A stretch of 64,000 nucleotides of DNA from an uncultured Verrucomicrobiales bacterium (GCA_937916505.1 CALFSW010000279.1:18132-82131); one strand, 5' to 3'; positions 35,860 to 46,032 are shown, counted from the stretch's first letter. Made by a program: numbers and translations. Notes: a model not told the origin generated them from the letters alone.

Positions 35860-36504
35860 TCAGGATTGGCTGTCAATCACCGCATGCCTGAGGTCCTCAA
35901 GCGAGTCAAGAAGCGGGAAGTCTTCCGGTGTGCCGTATCCCCAGGAGAAGATGAGCGGGATCAAGTTGGCTGCTTTTGCGGTGGCGAGGTCAACGGTGGA
36001 GTCTCCCACATAAGCGACTTCTGCCGGATTGAGGTCCCAACCGGAAACAATCTGTAGCGCGGTGGTGGGATCCGGTTTTTTGGGGAATTCTTTTTGATGG
36101 CCCCGAACGGGTCCAAAGATGTGAGAAGGGAAGAGGGCCTCAACGATCTCCAGGGTATAGAGGTGGGGTTTGTTTGACAGGACAGCCATGGGGATGGCCT
36201 TTGTGTGAAACTCATCGAGGAGGTCCGTTATTCCGGGGTAGGGACGGGTGCCGGTTTTCCAGTCGTTCGGATAGTGCTTTTGGAATCCAGCCACGACCTC
36301 GTCGCAATGGGCGGATAAATCGGTGCCAAGGGCTCGTTTGACGAGGGTTTCAACGCCGTCCCCAATATAGCCTTTGACCGCTTCCTCCGGGTGGGTTGGG
36401 AGACCGAGTTCTTCCAGAGAGTGGTTGAGCGCCGCCGCGATTCCGGGGAGGGAATCGACGAGGGTGCCATCGAGATCGAAAATCAGTCCGCGAATCACGA
36501 ACAC
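35860..36504 (-). CDS. HAD hydrolase, phosphoglycolate phosphatase-like
   Basis: A 214-residue HAD enzyme. Motif I is IFDLDGTLVDS, motif II AVLSNKP, and motif IV VGDSTVDLATAKAAN. Cap insertion (HSLEELGLPTHPEEAVKGYIGDG) is that of Gph-like phosphatases. It probably hydrolyses 2-phosphoglycolate or a similar phosphate ester. Converges on aat with a 16-base gap. Confidence 0.87.
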   Translation of the reverse strand: MFVIRGLIFDLDGTLVDSLPGIAAALNHSLEELGLPTHPEEAVKGYIGDGVETLVKRALGTDLSAHCDEVVAGFQKHYPNDWKTGTRPYPGITDLLDEFHTKAIPMAVLSNKPHLYTLEIVEALFPSHIFGPVRGHQKEFPKKPDPTTALQIVSGWDLNPAEVAYVGDSTVDLATAKAANLIPLIFSWGYGTPEDFPLLDSLEDLRHAVIDSQS

Positions 36505-36580
36505 GCGATAATCGCATCACGTAAATTTTTCGAGCCTTGTTTTGACAGAGCAGGTCGGTTGTGGAAGTAGTCTCTGCGAC

Positions 36581-37003
36581 ATGAAATTCAACTTTTCAAT
36601 CAAGACCCTCGCCCTCGCTTCCGTCATGGGCCTCGGAATGTTAGCTCCTGTTTATGCTGATGACGATGAGACTCCTCTCGGCGAAGAAATGGAGACCATC
36701 AGTGGTTCCCTGAAGAAGCTCCGCAAGGCTGAGACCACTGCGGAAAAGGTCGAACTCGTTCAGGCCGCTCAGAAATCGGCGATCAAGTCTCTAGCGTATC
36801 TCCCTCTCATTTTCAAAGACCTCAAGGATGAGAAGGAAAAGGCCAAAGCCACTGCCGATTATAAAAAGATGCTGGGACAGACCTATGTGAAGCTTTGCGA
36901 GCTGGAACTGGCCTACCTCGCCGGTGATGAAGACAAGGCTGATGAGATCAAGGGAGAGCTCAAGGATCTTAAGAAAGAGGGTCACGAGAAATACACCGAC
37001 TAA
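36581..37003 (+). CDS. Exported cytochrome b562-like protein
   Basis: A 140-residue exported four-helix protein with a signal peptide (IKTLALASVMGLGMLAPVYA). The mature part aligns by eye with cytochrome b562: the heme-ligand Met lies in EEMETISGSLKKL (Met7 in E. coli: DNMETL) and the ligand His in EGHEKYTD at the C terminus (His102: YHQKY). ATG 36581 begins the signal peptide; an ORF start at 36542 adds 13 unlikely residues. A strong terminator follows. Heme binding is inferred from the two ligands. Confidence 0.75.
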   Translation: MKFNFSIKTLALASVMGLGMLAPVYADDDETPLGEEMETISGSLKKLRKAETTAEKVELVQAAQKSAIKSLAYLPLIFKDLKDEKEKAKATADYKKMLGQTYVKLCELELAYLAGDEDKADEIKGELKDLKKEGHEKYTD

Positions 37004-37029
37004 GCCCGGCCTGATTTAACTTTATTGCG

Positions 37030-37062
37030 AACGCCCCATCGGATCATCCGGTCGGGCGTTTT
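37030..37062 (+). terminator. Intrinsic terminator after the cytochrome b562-like gene
   Basis: A stem of aacgccc (37030-37036) and gggcgtt (37054-37060) with an internal smaller stem, followed by a short T run. It ends the small gene before the ribosomal cluster. Confidence 0.8.
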
Positions 37063-37653
37063 CTATTTGAGAGAAAATGAGTTTTCCTGATTCAAGGTCC
37101 TTTTGCTCAATCTTGATGACGAGCGATGTGAAGACAGGGGCAAGTCGCGCTGTCAGGCAAAGAGAGGGTTCTTCATGGTGCGGCCTTGGTGATCGAAGCC
37201 GGGGATGGCAAGGCCTCTCCTAAACTGGCCAAAACAAGCGCTTCAGCTATGGAATCAAGTGACATTTTTCACATTGATTAAGTAATTCCATAAATGATTT
37301 TCAGGGCTGAGTGTCGACGTAACCCTTGTCGCTAAGGCAAAAGCGGCGATTTGGAAGAAGGGGGATTCTTTTTTTTGAGAAAATTTTGGAGAAACGCCTT
37401 GCCAGATCGCATTTTATTTCTAGAGTCGCGGCCCCCAAATCGGGGTTGGCGTATAGAGATCCTTGAGATTCCAACGTTTCAACTCCTTCATCAGACGATT
37501 AACTATCGGGTGCACACCGGAAAAATGGCTCTTGCGAGGAATCTCGCTGAGTTCCCGGCGACCCCACCGGTTGAGAATCAGCGATACATTCAAATCCTTT
37601 CCTTCAAGAAATTCTACAAACCCGCTTAACCGCCATCCCAAAACGATCGCATT
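37063..37653 (+). promoter_or_regulatory. Long leader upstream of the ribosomal cluster, with candidate promoter and dyad
   Basis: About 590 bases without a convincing gene precede rpsL. A candidate promoter is TTGCCA (37399-37404), 16 bases, TAGAGT (37421-37426), which would leave a leader of about 220 bases. An 8-bp inverted repeat, tatggaat (37248-37255) and attccata (37285-37292), with an inner gtga/tcac pair, lies further upstream. A G/C hairpin (cccc...gggg near 37431-37446) is at the start of the leader. The promoter is modest by consensus. A 92-residue ORF here has no protein-like sequence. Confidence 0.45.
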
Positions 37654-38040
37654 ATGCCTACCATCAACCAACTCGTCCGCAAGGGACGTAAGAAAGCAGT
37701 CACGAAGTCGAAATCACCGGCTCTGAACAACTGCCCGCAGCGTCGCGGCGTTTGTCTCCAAGTTTACACTCGCACGCCAAAAAAGCCGAACTCCGCTCTC
37801 CGTAAGGTTGCCAAGATTCGCCTCACCAACGGCTACGAAGTCATCGCCTACATTGGTGGTGAAGGTCACAATCTTCAGGAGCACTCAATCGTCCTCATTC
37901 GTGGTGGCCGGGTGAAGGATCTTCCAGGTGTCCGTTACCACATCGTTCGCGGATCACTCGATACCCTCGGTGTCGATGGTCGTAAGCAAAGTCGCTCCAA
38001 GTATGGCGCCAAGAAGCCCAAAGCGGGCGGTAATAAGTAA
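37654..38040 (+). CDS. rpsL: 30S ribosomal protein uS12
   Basis: 128 residues. Start [16 protein letters not shown] and the decoding-centre loop [11 protein letters not shown] and KDLPGVRYH are intact, with lysine at the streptomycin-resistance position, so wild-type sensitivity is expected. First gene of the ribosomal cluster. Confidence 0.98.
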   Translation: MPTINQLVRKGRKKAVTKSKSPALNNCPQRRGVCLQVYTRTPKKPNSALRKVAKIRLTNGYEVIAYIGGEGHNLQEHSIVLIRGGRVKDLPGVRYHIVRGSLDTLGVDGRKQSRSKYGAKKPKAGGNK

Positions 38041-38073
38041 TTTTCTCAATTTAAGATCTGACCAACCAATTCC

Positions 38074-38547
38074 ATGGCACGCAGAAAAAGAGTTTACCCA
38101 GCCAAAATCTACCAGGATCCCAAGTTCGACAGCCAGGTTGTCGGCCGCTTGATCTCCAAGGTGATGAAAGACGGAAAGCGTTCCCTCGCTGAGCGGATCG
38201 TCTACGCCGCAATCGACCGCGCGAACGAAGGCACTGACACCATCGACCCGCTCGAGATTGTCAACCGTGCCATTGAAAACGCCAAGCCACGCGTCGAGGT
38301 CAAGTCCCGCCGGGTTGGTGGAGCAACCTATCAGGTCCCTTTGGAAGTAGACGGCAGCCGTTCCGAGTCCCTCGGCATGCGATGGATCATCAACTTCGCC
38401 CGTGCCAAAAAAGGTACCCCGATGCACGTCGCTCTCGCCAACGAGATCAAGGATGCTGCCAACAACACCGGCAACTCCGTTCGTAAGCGCGATGACGTTC
38501 ACAAGATGGCTCAGGCAAACCGTGCCTTCGCCCACTTCCGTTTCTAA
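38074..38547 (+). CDS. rpsG: 30S ribosomal protein uS7
   Basis: 157 residues of normal length, beginning MARRKRVYPAKIYQDPKF and containing KSRRVGGATYQVPLEV. It nucleates assembly of the 30S head. Second gene of the cluster, 33 bases after rpsL. Confidence 0.98.
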   Translation: MARRKRVYPAKIYQDPKFDSQVVGRLISKVMKDGKRSLAERIVYAAIDRANEGTDTIDPLEIVNRAIENAKPRVEVKSRRVGGATYQVPLEVDGSRSESLGMRWIINFARAKKGTPMHVALANEIKDAANNTGNSVRKRDDVHKMAQANRAFAHFRF

Positions 38548-38589
38548 TCTCCCTCTCTCTTTTTAAAGAACCCTTTTACCGCTAATCCG

Positions 38590-40749
38590 ATGAGCAAAGT
38601 CGCAACAGTCCCTACCCGTCCCGTTCCTCTTGAGAGGACACGGAACATTGGGATTGCTGCGCACATTGATGCCGGGAAGACGACGCTCACCGAGCGGATT
38701 CTTTTCTACACGGGAATGATCCACCGTATCGGTGAGGTGCACGATGGCGCCACCACCACCGATCATATGGAGCAGGAGCGCGAGCGGGGGATTACCATTA
38801 CCTCTGCTGCGGTCACCTGTGAGTGGATGCAACAGAAAGAGGAAGGTGTTTCCAAGCTCTTCACCGGTGACAACCAGCGTATCAACATCATTGATACTCC
38901 GGGTCACGTGGACTTTACTGCTGAAGTTGAGAGATCGCTCCGTGTTTTGGACGGGGCCATTGTCGTCTTCTGCGGAGTCGCCGGAGTCCAACCACAATCC
39001 GAAACCGTCTGGCGTCAGGCAACGACTTACAACGTTCCTCGCATCGTCTTTATAAATAAGATGGACCGCGTAGGCGCTAACTTCGAAGCCGCTGTCAAAG
39101 AGGTTCATGACAAACTCGGTGCTCGCACTGTTCGCATTCTCATTCCAATCGGTTCCGAAGATAGTCTTCGAGGCCAAATCGACGTTCTCAATAAGAAAGC
39201 CGTTCTGTACAAGGACGACGATATTCTTGGTTCAACTTACGACATCGCCGAGCTTGACAATGCGCAGCTTGAACTCGCCGAAGACGCCTACGCTGAGATC
39301 CTCGAAGCCGTCGCCGATGTTGACGAGCAGATCGGCGAGAAATTCCTCATGGAGGAGTTGATCACCGTTGCCGATCTCAAAGCTGGTCTCCGACGAGCAA
39401 CTATTTCGAATCAATTAGTTCCCATTGCTGGAGGTTCTGCTTTTAAGAACAAGGGAGTTCAATATCTTCTCGATGCCGTTGTCGACTATCTCCCAAGTCC
39501 TCTTGATATTCCGGCTGCCGAGGGAATTGACCCGAAAAACGAGGAGCAAACCGTTCAGGTGAAGACCTCGGATTCCGAAAAATTCTGCGCCCTGGCATTT
39601 AAACTCTGGGCCGATAAATATTTTGGCAAACTCATTTTCTTCCGCGTTTACAGCGGCACCGTCTCGAAGGGAGACATGATCTACAACCCACGGACTCAAC
39701 AAAAAGAGCGGGTGGGTCGTTTGATTCAGGTGCAGGCCGATAAGCACGAGGAGATTGAAACTTGTTTCGCTGGCGACATTGCCGCTCTCGTTGGACTTAA
39801 AAATGTCCAAACCGGCGATACCCTTTCCCATCAGCAGGCGGGAGTCATTCTTGAGCCCCCAAGTTTCCCCGAGCCTGTCATTTCGATGGCGGTTGAGCCT
39901 CGAACCAAAGCTGACTCGGACAAGATGGTCATCGGCCTCGACCGCCTTTCGGACGAGGATCCAACCTTCGTGGTCAAAACCGACGAAGAGACCGGGCAAA
40001 CGATCATCGCCGGAATGGGTGAACTTCACCTTGAGGTCATCATCGATCGTCTCAGGCGCGAATTCGGAGTTCAGGCCAATGTCGGTAAGCCTCAGATTGC
40101 TTATCGTGAGACTGTCACCGCTACTGCCAAGGGCGAGGGCAAGTTCATCCGTGACGGAGCGATTGGAGGTAAAGCTGCCTACGGTCACGTCATCCTCGAG
40201 CTCTCGCCGAATAAACAAGGGGAGGGGATCACTACCGAGGACAATGTTTCCGCCAGTGCCTTCCCGAAAGAGTATATCCCCGCTGTCATGAAGGGCGTCG
40301 GGGAAGCATTTACCAACGGGCTCATTGCTGGCTTTCCGGTCGTCGATGTCCATGTGAATGTTCAGGACGGCTCCTTCCATGAAGTCGATTCCAACGACAA
40401 CTCTTTCAAGATCGCGGCCATCTTCGCGATCAAAGAGGCCATGAAAAATGCCTCACCCGTTCTTCTCGAACCCATCATGGATGTCGAAATCGCGACCCCC
40501 GATGAGTTCCAGGGAGATATTATGGGCGACCTCAACCGCCGTCGCGGTCAGATCCAGCAAATCGAGACCAAAGGTCCGGTCGCTAATGTTTCCGCCAATG
40601 TCCCGCTTTCCGAAATGTTCGGATATTCCACGGACGTTCGCACCCTTTCTTCCGGTCGTGCTTCCTATTCCATGGAGCCCCAGTGCTTCGAGGAAGTGCC
40701 TCGCAACGTTGTAGACAAACTCGTCGCCGAACGCGGTGGCGGTTACTAA
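38590..40749 (+). CDS. fusA: Elongation factor G
   Basis: A 719-residue translocation GTPase. G1 AHIDAGKTT, switch-[18 protein letters not shown] and G4 NKMDRVG are intact, and domain IV ([15 protein letters not shown]) is present. Its position after rpsG is the classic str-operon order. No tuf gene follows; rpsJ comes next, so tuf lies elsewhere. Confidence 0.98.
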   Translation: MSKVATVPTRPVPLERTRNIGIAAHIDAGKTTLTERILFYTGMIHRIGEVHDGATTTDHMEQERERGITITSAAVTCEWMQQKEEGVSKLFTGDNQRINIIDTPGHVDFTAEVERSLRVLDGAIVVFCGVAGVQPQSETVWRQATTYNVPRIVFINKMDRVGANFEAAVKEVHDKLGARTVRILIPIGSEDSLRGQIDVLNKKAVLYKDDDILGSTYDIAELDNAQLELAEDAYAEILEAVADVDEQIGEKFLMEELITVADLKAGLRRATISNQLVPIAGGSAFKNKGVQYLLDAVVDYLPSPLDIPAAEGIDPKNEEQTVQVKTSDSEKFCALAFKLWADKYFGKLIFFRVYSGTVSKGDMIYNPRTQQKERVGRLIQVQADKHEEIETCFAGDIAALVGLKNVQTGDTLSHQQAGVILEPPSFPEPVISMAVEPRTKADSDKMVIGLDRLSDEDPTFVVKTDEETGQTIIAGMGELHLEVIIDRLRREFGVQANVGKPQIAYRETVTATAKGEGKFIRDGAIGGKAAYGHVILELSPNKQGEGITTEDNVSASAFPKEYIPAVMKGVGEAFTNGLIAGFPVVDVHVNVQDGSFHEVDSNDNSFKIAAIFAIKEAMKNASPVLLEPIMDVEIATPDEFQGDIMGDLNRRRGQIQQIETKGPVANVSANVPLSEMFGYSTDVRTLSSGRASYSMEPQCFEEVPRNVVDKLVAERGGGY

Positions 40750-40783
40750 GAACACCAATCATCCCACCAGATACCTTTCCATC

Positions 40784-41089
40784 ATGAATCAGAAAATCCG
40801 CATCCGCCTTCGCGCATTTGACCACCGGGCCATCGACCGCTCCACCGTTGAGATCGTTGAGACAGCCAAGCGCACTGGAGCCAAAGTTGCCGGCCCCGTC
40901 CCTCTGCCCACCAGGATTGAGAAGTTCTCTGTCAACAGCTCGGTGCACGTGAACAAAAAGGCGGCCGATCAGTTCGAAGTCCGCACTCACAAACGTCTCC
41001 TCGACATCGTTGATCCTACCGCCCGCACCGTGGACGAGCTCAAGAAGCTCAACCTCCCGGCTGGTGTCGACATTCAGATCCACATTTAA
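40784..41089 (+). CDS. rpsJ: 30S ribosomal protein uS10
   Basis: 101 residues starting [15 protein letters not shown], with [18 protein letters not shown] 40784 is chosen over an earlier in-frame start that overlaps fusA. It begins the S10-type portion of the cluster. Confidence 0.97.
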   Translation: MNQKIRIRLRAFDHRAIDRSTVEIVETAKRTGAKVAGPVPLPTRIEKFSVNSSVHVNKKAADQFEVRTHKRLLDIVDPTARTVDELKKLNLPAGVDIQIHI

Positions 41090-41132
41090 TCTTTTCTCTT
41101 AACTCTATCTTTCCACTACGGAACCCAGACCC

Positions 41133-41786
41133 ATGTCACTCGGAATCCTCGGTAAAAAAGTCGGTATGACCCGCGTCTTTGACGTTGAGGCAGGCTGCAT
41201 GATCCCCGTCACTGTCGTCGACGTGAACGGGAACGAATTTCTTCAGGTGAAAACCTCGGAGAAGGACGGTTACTCCGCCATTCAGGTCGCCTATGACGAC
41301 CAGAAGGAAAAACGCCTCAACCTTCCTGAGCGCACTCACCAAGCCAAGCAGGGTGCCACCGGTGCCAAGAAGCGGGTCCAGGAGTTCCGCTTCGCCAGCG
41401 ACGCCGACCTTCCCAATAAAGAAGAAGGACATCCCGGTGCTGCTCTCTTTGAAGACGGCCAGTGGGTTGATGTCATCGGAACCACTAAGGGTAAAGGCTT
41501 CCAGGGTAACGTGAAACGCCACGGCCACAACGGACAGCCCGACGGTCACGGTCACATGATGCACCGCAGAACGGGTGCCATCGGTGCCGGCTCGACTCCG
41601 GCCCGTGTTTGGAAAAACCAGAAAATGCCCGGACACGATGGTGTTGTTCAGCGCACGACTCAGAATCTCAAGATCGTCCAAGTTCGCACCGAAGACGGGG
41701 TTCTCCTGATCTCCGGCGCCGTTCCTGGTCACAATGGTGCTTATGTCACCGTCCGCCCGGCTCTCAAAAAGACCGCCGCCAAGTAA
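41133..41786 (+). CDS. rplC: 50S ribosomal protein uL3
   Basis: 217 residues, near the usual length. LGILGKKVGMTRVFD at the start, and the central loop region GHNGQPDGHGHMMHRRTGAIG is typical of L3, which reaches toward the peptidyl-transferase centre. Confidence 0.97.
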   Translation: MSLGILGKKVGMTRVFDVEAGCMIPVTVVDVNGNEFLQVKTSEKDGYSAIQVAYDDQKEKRLNLPERTHQAKQGATGAKKRVQEFRFASDADLPNKEEGHPGAALFEDGQWVDVIGTTKGKGFQGNVKRHGHNGQPDGHGHMMHRRTGAIGAGSTPARVWKNQKMPGHDGVVQRTTQNLKIVQVRTEDGVLLISGAVPGHNGAYVTVRPALKKTAAK

Positions 41787-41812
41787 ACCCAAGTTTAGAA
41801 AGAACCTGATCC

Positions 41813-42418
41813 ATGTCAGCATTCACAATTCAAGACGCCGAGAAGGCCAGCATCCAGCTCATCGCTGATAGTTCAAAGGGCAGCCAGGCGGTGCACGACC
41901 TCGTCGTGGCCTACCAGGCTAACCGTCGCTCCGGAACTGCCCAAACCAAGACCCGTGGCGAAGTCCGCGGAACCGGTAAAAAGATGTATCGCCAGAAAGG
42001 AACCGGTAACGCCCGTCACGGTGACCGCAAAGCTCCGCTTTTTGTCGGAGGTGGCCGCGCCTTCGGGCCTCGCAACCGTTCCTACGCCAAGACCGTTTCC
42101 AAAAAGGTCCGGACCCTCGCCCTTCAACGGGTTCTCGGTGAGAAGATCAATGCCGAATTGGTTCTCAGTGTCAGCTCGTTTGAAGTTCCCTCGGGAAAGA
42201 CCAGGGATTTCTCCAAAGCGGTCCGCGATTTGACCGATGCCAGCAAGGTGATCATTATTGGTAAGTCCTTCACCGAAGAAACCTACCGCGCCGAACGCAA
42301 CCTGACCTGGGCCCTCCTTCAGACTGCTGAAAACGTCAACATCGAAGAGCTTCTCTTCTGGGATGTCGTGATCATTGTCGATGACGCCCTCGAACCCCTC
42401 GCCAAGCGCACCTCCTAA
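41813..42418 (+). CDS. rplD: 50S ribosomal protein uL4
   Basis: 201 residues. [19 protein letters not shown] and [15 protein letters not shown] form the tunnel-lining loop. In E. coli L4 represses its own operon; no L4 site could be identified here. Confidence 0.97.
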   Translation: MSAFTIQDAEKASIQLIADSSKGSQAVHDLVVAYQANRRSGTAQTKTRGEVRGTGKKMYRQKGTGNARHGDRKAPLFVGGGRAFGPRNRSYAKTVSKKVRTLALQRVLGEKINAELVLSVSSFEVPSGKTRDFSKAVRDLTDASKVIIIGKSFTEETYRAERNLTWALLQTAENVNIEELLFWDVVIIVDDALEPLAKRTS

Positions 42419-42433
42419 AACACTCAGCAAGCC

Positions 42434-42718
42434 ATGAGAGATATTTATTCCATCATCGATACCGTCCGCATGTCTGAGAAGGCTGCCCTTCTTCAGGAGA
42501 ACGAGAACACCTACACATTTAAGGTCGATCGTCGCGCCAACAAGATTGAAATCAAAAACGCGGTTGAGAAATTCTTCAAAGTGAAGGTTCTCGATGTTCG
42601 CACCCTCAACGTTGCCGGTAAGGCCAAGCGCCGTCGTCGCGCTGATGCCGGTCGCACCGCCGCCTGGAAGAAAGCCATCGTTCGTCTCAAGGACGGTGAT
42701 TCACTCGACCTCCTCTAA
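42434..42718 (+). CDS. rplW: 50S ribosomal protein uL23
   Basis: 94 residues, with YTFKVDRRANKIEIKNAVE typical of L23, which sits at the exit tunnel and docks trigger factor and SRP. Confidence 0.96.
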   Translation: MRDIYSIIDTVRMSEKAALLQENENTYTFKVDRRANKIEIKNAVEKFFKVKVLDVRTLNVAGKAKRRRRADAGRTAAWKKAIVRLKDGDSLDLL

Positions 42719-42759
42719 ATTCCATTTTCCAGTAACCTCACTCAGAAAGGATCATTCCA

Positions 42760-43602
42760 ATGCCTCTGAAAAGTTTTAAGCCAGTCACTCCCGCGAATCG
42801 CTACAAGATGCTTCCGGGTTTCGACGAAATCACGAAGTCCAAGCCTGAAAAGAGCCTCCTCGAAGTTAAAAAACGCTCCGGTGGTCGCAACAATCAGGGT
42901 CGTATCACCATGCGCCACATCGGCGGTGGTCATAAGAAGAAGTATCGTCTCATCGACTTCAAGCGGACCAAGCGTGACCAGGTCGCAACCGTCGTTGGGA
43001 TCGAGTATGATCCCAACCGGACCTGCCGTATCGCCCTTCTTGAATACCCCGATGGAACCAAATCTTATATACTCGCTCCTTCCGGTCTAACCGATGGTGC
43101 CAAGGTTTCCTCCGGAGAAAACGTCGAGCCAACCGTTGGCAACGCAATGCCCCTGAAGAATGTTCCTCTCGGAACCGCTATTCACAACATCGAGATCCGC
43201 CCCGGTTCTGGTGGTAAGATCGCCCGTGCTGCAGGACAGCAAGCCGTTCTGGCATCACGCGACGAAGGCTATGCCTTTATCAAGATGCCTTCCGGTGAAC
43301 TTCGTAAGTTCCATGAGGAGTCTTATGCCACTATCGGAACCGTCGGTAATCGCGACCACATGAAAGAGATTTCCGGTAAGGCCGGTCGTACTCGCTGGCA
43401 GGGCAGGCGCCCTTCAGTCCGTGGAATGTGTATGAACCCGGTCGATCACCCCAACGGTGGTGGTGAGGGTAAGTCCAAGTCCGGTGGTGGTCGACAACAC
43501 CTCAAGTCTCCCTGGGGACACGTCAAGGGGCAGAAAACACGCCGCAAGCACAAGAACAGCACCTTCATCGTGGAGGACCGCCGTAAGGCCAAGCGCAAGT
43601 AA
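42760..43602 (+). CDS. rplB: 50S ribosomal protein uL2
   Basis: 280 residues. Motifs [20 protein letters not shown] and the C-terminal [18 protein letters not shown], whose histidine lies near the peptidyl-transferase centre, are intact. Confidence 0.98.
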   Translation: MPLKSFKPVTPANRYKMLPGFDEITKSKPEKSLLEVKKRSGGRNNQGRITMRHIGGGHKKKYRLIDFKRTKRDQVATVVGIEYDPNRTCRIALLEYPDGTKSYILAPSGLTDGAKVSSGENVEPTVGNAMPLKNVPLGTAIHNIEIRPGSGGKIARAAGQQAVLASRDEGYAFIKMPSGELRKFHEESYATIGTVGNRDHMKEISGKAGRTRWQGRRPSVRGMCMNPVDHPNGGGEGKSKSGGGRQHLKSPWGHVKGQKTRRKHKNSTFIVEDRRKAKRK

Positions 43603-43635
43603 TTTTACCCTGCAGTCACTTAACCAAATTTTATT

Positions 43636-43905
43636 ATGGCACGTTCACTGAAAAAAGGCCCCTACGTTGATCAAAAGCTCCTCGCTAAGATTGACGCCGC
43701 CGTTGAATCCGGCAACAAGAAGCCGATCAAGACCTGGAGCCGTCGCTCCATGATCACTCCTGACTTCGTCGGTCACAACTTCGCCGTTCACAACGGAAAA
43801 ACCTTCGTCCCTGTTTTCGTTTCCGAGAACATGGTGGGCCACAAGCTGGGTGAGTTTTCTCCCACCCGCATCTTCAAGGCTCACGGCGGTATCGGTAAGA
43901 AGTAA
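43636..43905 (+). CDS. rpsS: 30S ribosomal protein uS19
   Basis: 89 residues starting [16 protein letters not shown] with [18 protein letters not shown]. In nearly all bacteria rplV follows at once; here a secreted protein gene is inserted first. Confidence 0.97.
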   Translation: MARSLKKGPYVDQKLLAKIDAAVESGNKKPIKTWSRRSMITPDFVGHNFAVHNGKTFVPVFVSENMVGHKLGEFSPTRIFKAHGGIGKK

Positions 43906-43930
43906 ATTCCCTCTGTAGAATCCCTTCGTC

Positions 43931-44641
43931 ATGCGTTTCCCTTCCACCAAATCCCTGATCACCGGAGCAATGCTCTTCGGTGCGGGGGTTGCTGGGGCTC
44001 AGGAAACGGCGATGGAAAAGCTCGAGCGTGAGAATCGTCAGTTGAACCTTCAATTGACGAACGTCAACAAGAGCTTGGCTGCTGCTCTCGAAAGAGAGGA
44101 TGCCAAGACAAAGGCCCTCAAGGTGATCAAGGACTACCACGCACTCCTTGGAAAAGACTTTTTCGATGGAAGCGATACCAAGCTCCGTCACGCCGTCACC
44201 GACTATCAGATTGCCCGCGAAAACCTCACCAAGCTTGAGACCGCCGTTGGTAATCTTCTACCTCTCATTCAAAACTACCTCCGCACTGCGGTTGCTTCGG
44301 ATCCCGAAGCCCGGAAGGCGGTTGAAGTAAAAATCCGCGAACTCGAAGTCGCACTCGGTCAGCGTGAGCTGCCCAAGCGCAAAGTCGAACAGGGGACCGC
44401 CCAGGAAGCACGCATTGTTACGATTGACTCCAATACCGGAGCTGTCGTAGTAAACGCCGGCTCCGATGCGGAACTCAATGTCGGCATGCGATTCCGCATC
44501 GAGCGTTCCGGGTCCCACATAGGTGATGCCATTTTGGCGATCACCCGACCCAATGTTAGCGGACTCTTGATGCAATCCCTCACAAATCCTGAAGTCCCGG
44601 TTCAAGCCGGAGACCTCGCCAAAGTCATTACTTTAAATTAA
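43931..44641 (+). CDS. Secreted coiled-coil protein inserted between rpsS and rplV
   Basis: A 236-residue non-ribosomal protein. A signal peptide (STKSLITGAMLFGAGVAGAQ) precedes a coiled coil (MEKLERENRQLNLQLTNVN) of about 60 residues and a helical middle. The last ~80 residues form a beta domain (GAVVVNAGSDAELNVGMRF, GDAILAITR) like those at the end of envelope factors such as FlgT-C. It starts 25 bases after rpsS and ends 11 before rplV, so it is part of the operon. Unknown function. A link of envelope growth to ribosome synthesis is inference only. Confidence 0.85.
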   Translation: MRFPSTKSLITGAMLFGAGVAGAQETAMEKLERENRQLNLQLTNVNKSLAAALEREDAKTKALKVIKDYHALLGKDFFDGSDTKLRHAVTDYQIARENLTKLETAVGNLLPLIQNYLRTAVASDPEARKAVEVKIRELEVALGQRELPKRKVEQGTAQEARIVTIDSNTGAVVVNAGSDAELNVGMRFRIERSGSHIGDAILAITRPNVSGLLMQSLTNPEVPVQAGDLAKVITLN

Positions 44642-44652
44642 CCGACAAACTG

Positions 44653-45153
44653 ATGTTAGTTCGTTCGACCACAAAATACGCTCGGATTTCTCCGAAGAAA
44701 GCACGCCACGTTGTTCGTGAAATTCAGGGACTTGCTGTCTCTGATGCCCTCGACGCCTTGACCTATACTCCTAAGAAGTCCGCTCACCTCATTGGAAAGA
44801 CGCTGAAAAGCGCAATTGCCAATGCCGAGAACAACCACGAACTCTCCGCTGATGAGCTGATCATCAAGGAAGCCACCGTCGGTGAAGGACCCACTCTCAA
44901 GCGTTTCAAGCCACGTGCCCGCGGTTCCGCAGGAGCTATTCGCAAACGCACCAGCCACATTTTCATCACTCTCACCGATGAGTTCGAAGCTCCCGAAGAG
45001 AAGAAGCGTTCCGGCAAGCCCAAGAAGCGTGACACCATTAAATCCCTCTTTGGAGTCAAGGCCAAGCCTGCTGCCAAGAAGGAGGAAGAGGCCCCCGCTG
45101 AGGAGGAAGCTCCTGTCGAAGAGACTGAAGCGACCGAAGAGTCCGCTGAATAA
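44653..45153 (+). CDS. rplV: 50S ribosomal protein uL22 with a charged C-terminal tail
   Basis: 166 residues against the usual ~110. The core (start MLVRSTTKYARISPKKARHV; LKRFKPRARGSAGAIRKR in the tunnel-tip region) ends near residue 112. A tail of about 50 residues follows, first Lys-rich (KKRSGKPKKRDTIKSLF) then Glu/Ala-rich (EEEAPAEEEAPVEETEATEE). The tail would lie on the outer face near the tunnel exit. Confidence 0.95.
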   Translation: MLVRSTTKYARISPKKARHVVREIQGLAVSDALDALTYTPKKSAHLIGKTLKSAIANAENNHELSADELIIKEATVGEGPTLKRFKPRARGSAGAIRKRTSHIFITLTDEFEAPEEKKRSGKPKKRDTIKSLFGVKAKPAAKKEEEAPAEEEAPVEETEATEESAE

Positions 45154-45184
45154 GCCAAACTGAAACATTTACCTTTAAAGAATC

Positions 45185-45991
45185 ATGGGACAAAAAGTTA
45201 ATCCAATCGGTTTCCGCCTCGCCGTCAACAAAGACTGGCGCTCCAAGTGGTATGCCGAGGGCAAGGACTACACCAACAAGCTTCACGAAGATCTCCGGAT
45301 CCGGAAATACATTGCTGGTCGTCTTCAGGCCATCGCCCTTTCCAAGGTCATCATCGAGCGTGCCTGGAACAGCGTCCGCGTCACCTTGCACACTTCCCGG
45401 CCCGGACTCGTCATTGGACGCAAAGGCTCCGAGATTGAGCTGATGACCAATGAAATCGCCAAGATTGCAGGTGGTTCCCAGGTCAAGATCGACATCGTCG
45501 AGATCCGCAAACCAGAACTTGATGCACAGTGCGTTTGCGAGAATGTTTGCATTCAGCTCGAGCGTCGTATTGCTTTCCGCCGCGCCATGAAGCGTGCCCT
45601 TCAAACTGCCATGGACTTTGGTGCCAACGGAATCCGTGTTCGTTGTGCTGGTCGTCTCGGTGGTGCTGACATCGCCCGTGCCGAGTGGTATCGCGAAGGT
45701 AAAGTGCCTCTCCAGACTCTTCGTGTTCCCATCGACTATGGGTTCGCCGAAGCCAAGACCGTTTATGGAATCATTGGCGTGAAGTGTTGGATCAATAAGA
45801 GCGAGGACGCCGACAAAGGTTCACGCCCTCCAGGTCATGACCGCCCCCGTCGTGGTGGCCGTGGTGGCCCCGGGGGAAACAACCGCGGTGGAGATAATCG
45901 TGGCGGAGATCGCCGCGGAGGTGGCGGTGGCCGCCCCGACAACAATCAGAACAAGCCCGCTGCGGGCGGAGGCGCACCAGCTGCTTCCTAA
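45185..45991 (+). CDS. rpsC: 30S ribosomal protein uS3 with Arg-Gly-rich C-terminal tail
   Basis: 268 residues versus the usual ~210-235. The core (MGQKVNPIGFRLAVNKDW; KH domain RPGLVIGRKGSEIE) ends near residue 204. The tail has about five RGG units ([20 protein letters not shown]) and ends KPAAGGGAPAAS. Its decapeptide [10 protein letters not shown] is repeated exactly in the N-terminal extension of S5. S3 lies at the mRNA entry site. Confidence 0.96.
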   Translation: MGQKVNPIGFRLAVNKDWRSKWYAEGKDYTNKLHEDLRIRKYIAGRLQAIALSKVIIERAWNSVRVTLHTSRPGLVIGRKGSEIELMTNEIAKIAGGSQVKIDIVEIRKPELDAQCVCENVCIQLERRIAFRRAMKRALQTAMDFGANGIRVRCAGRLGGADIARAEWYREGKVPLQTLRVPIDYGFAEAKTVYGIIGVKCWINKSEDADKGSRPPGHDRPRRGGRGGPGGNNRGGDNRGGDRRGGGGGRPDNNQNKPAAGGGAPAAS

Positions 45992-46032
45992 TCCAGCACC
46001 ATTTTAAAACCAAAATTTAGGAGGACAGAATT

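Noticed and set aside
37351..37629. 92-residue ORF in the leader of the ribosomal cluster
   Set aside because: Sequence is not protein-like, and it spans a likely promoter and leader.
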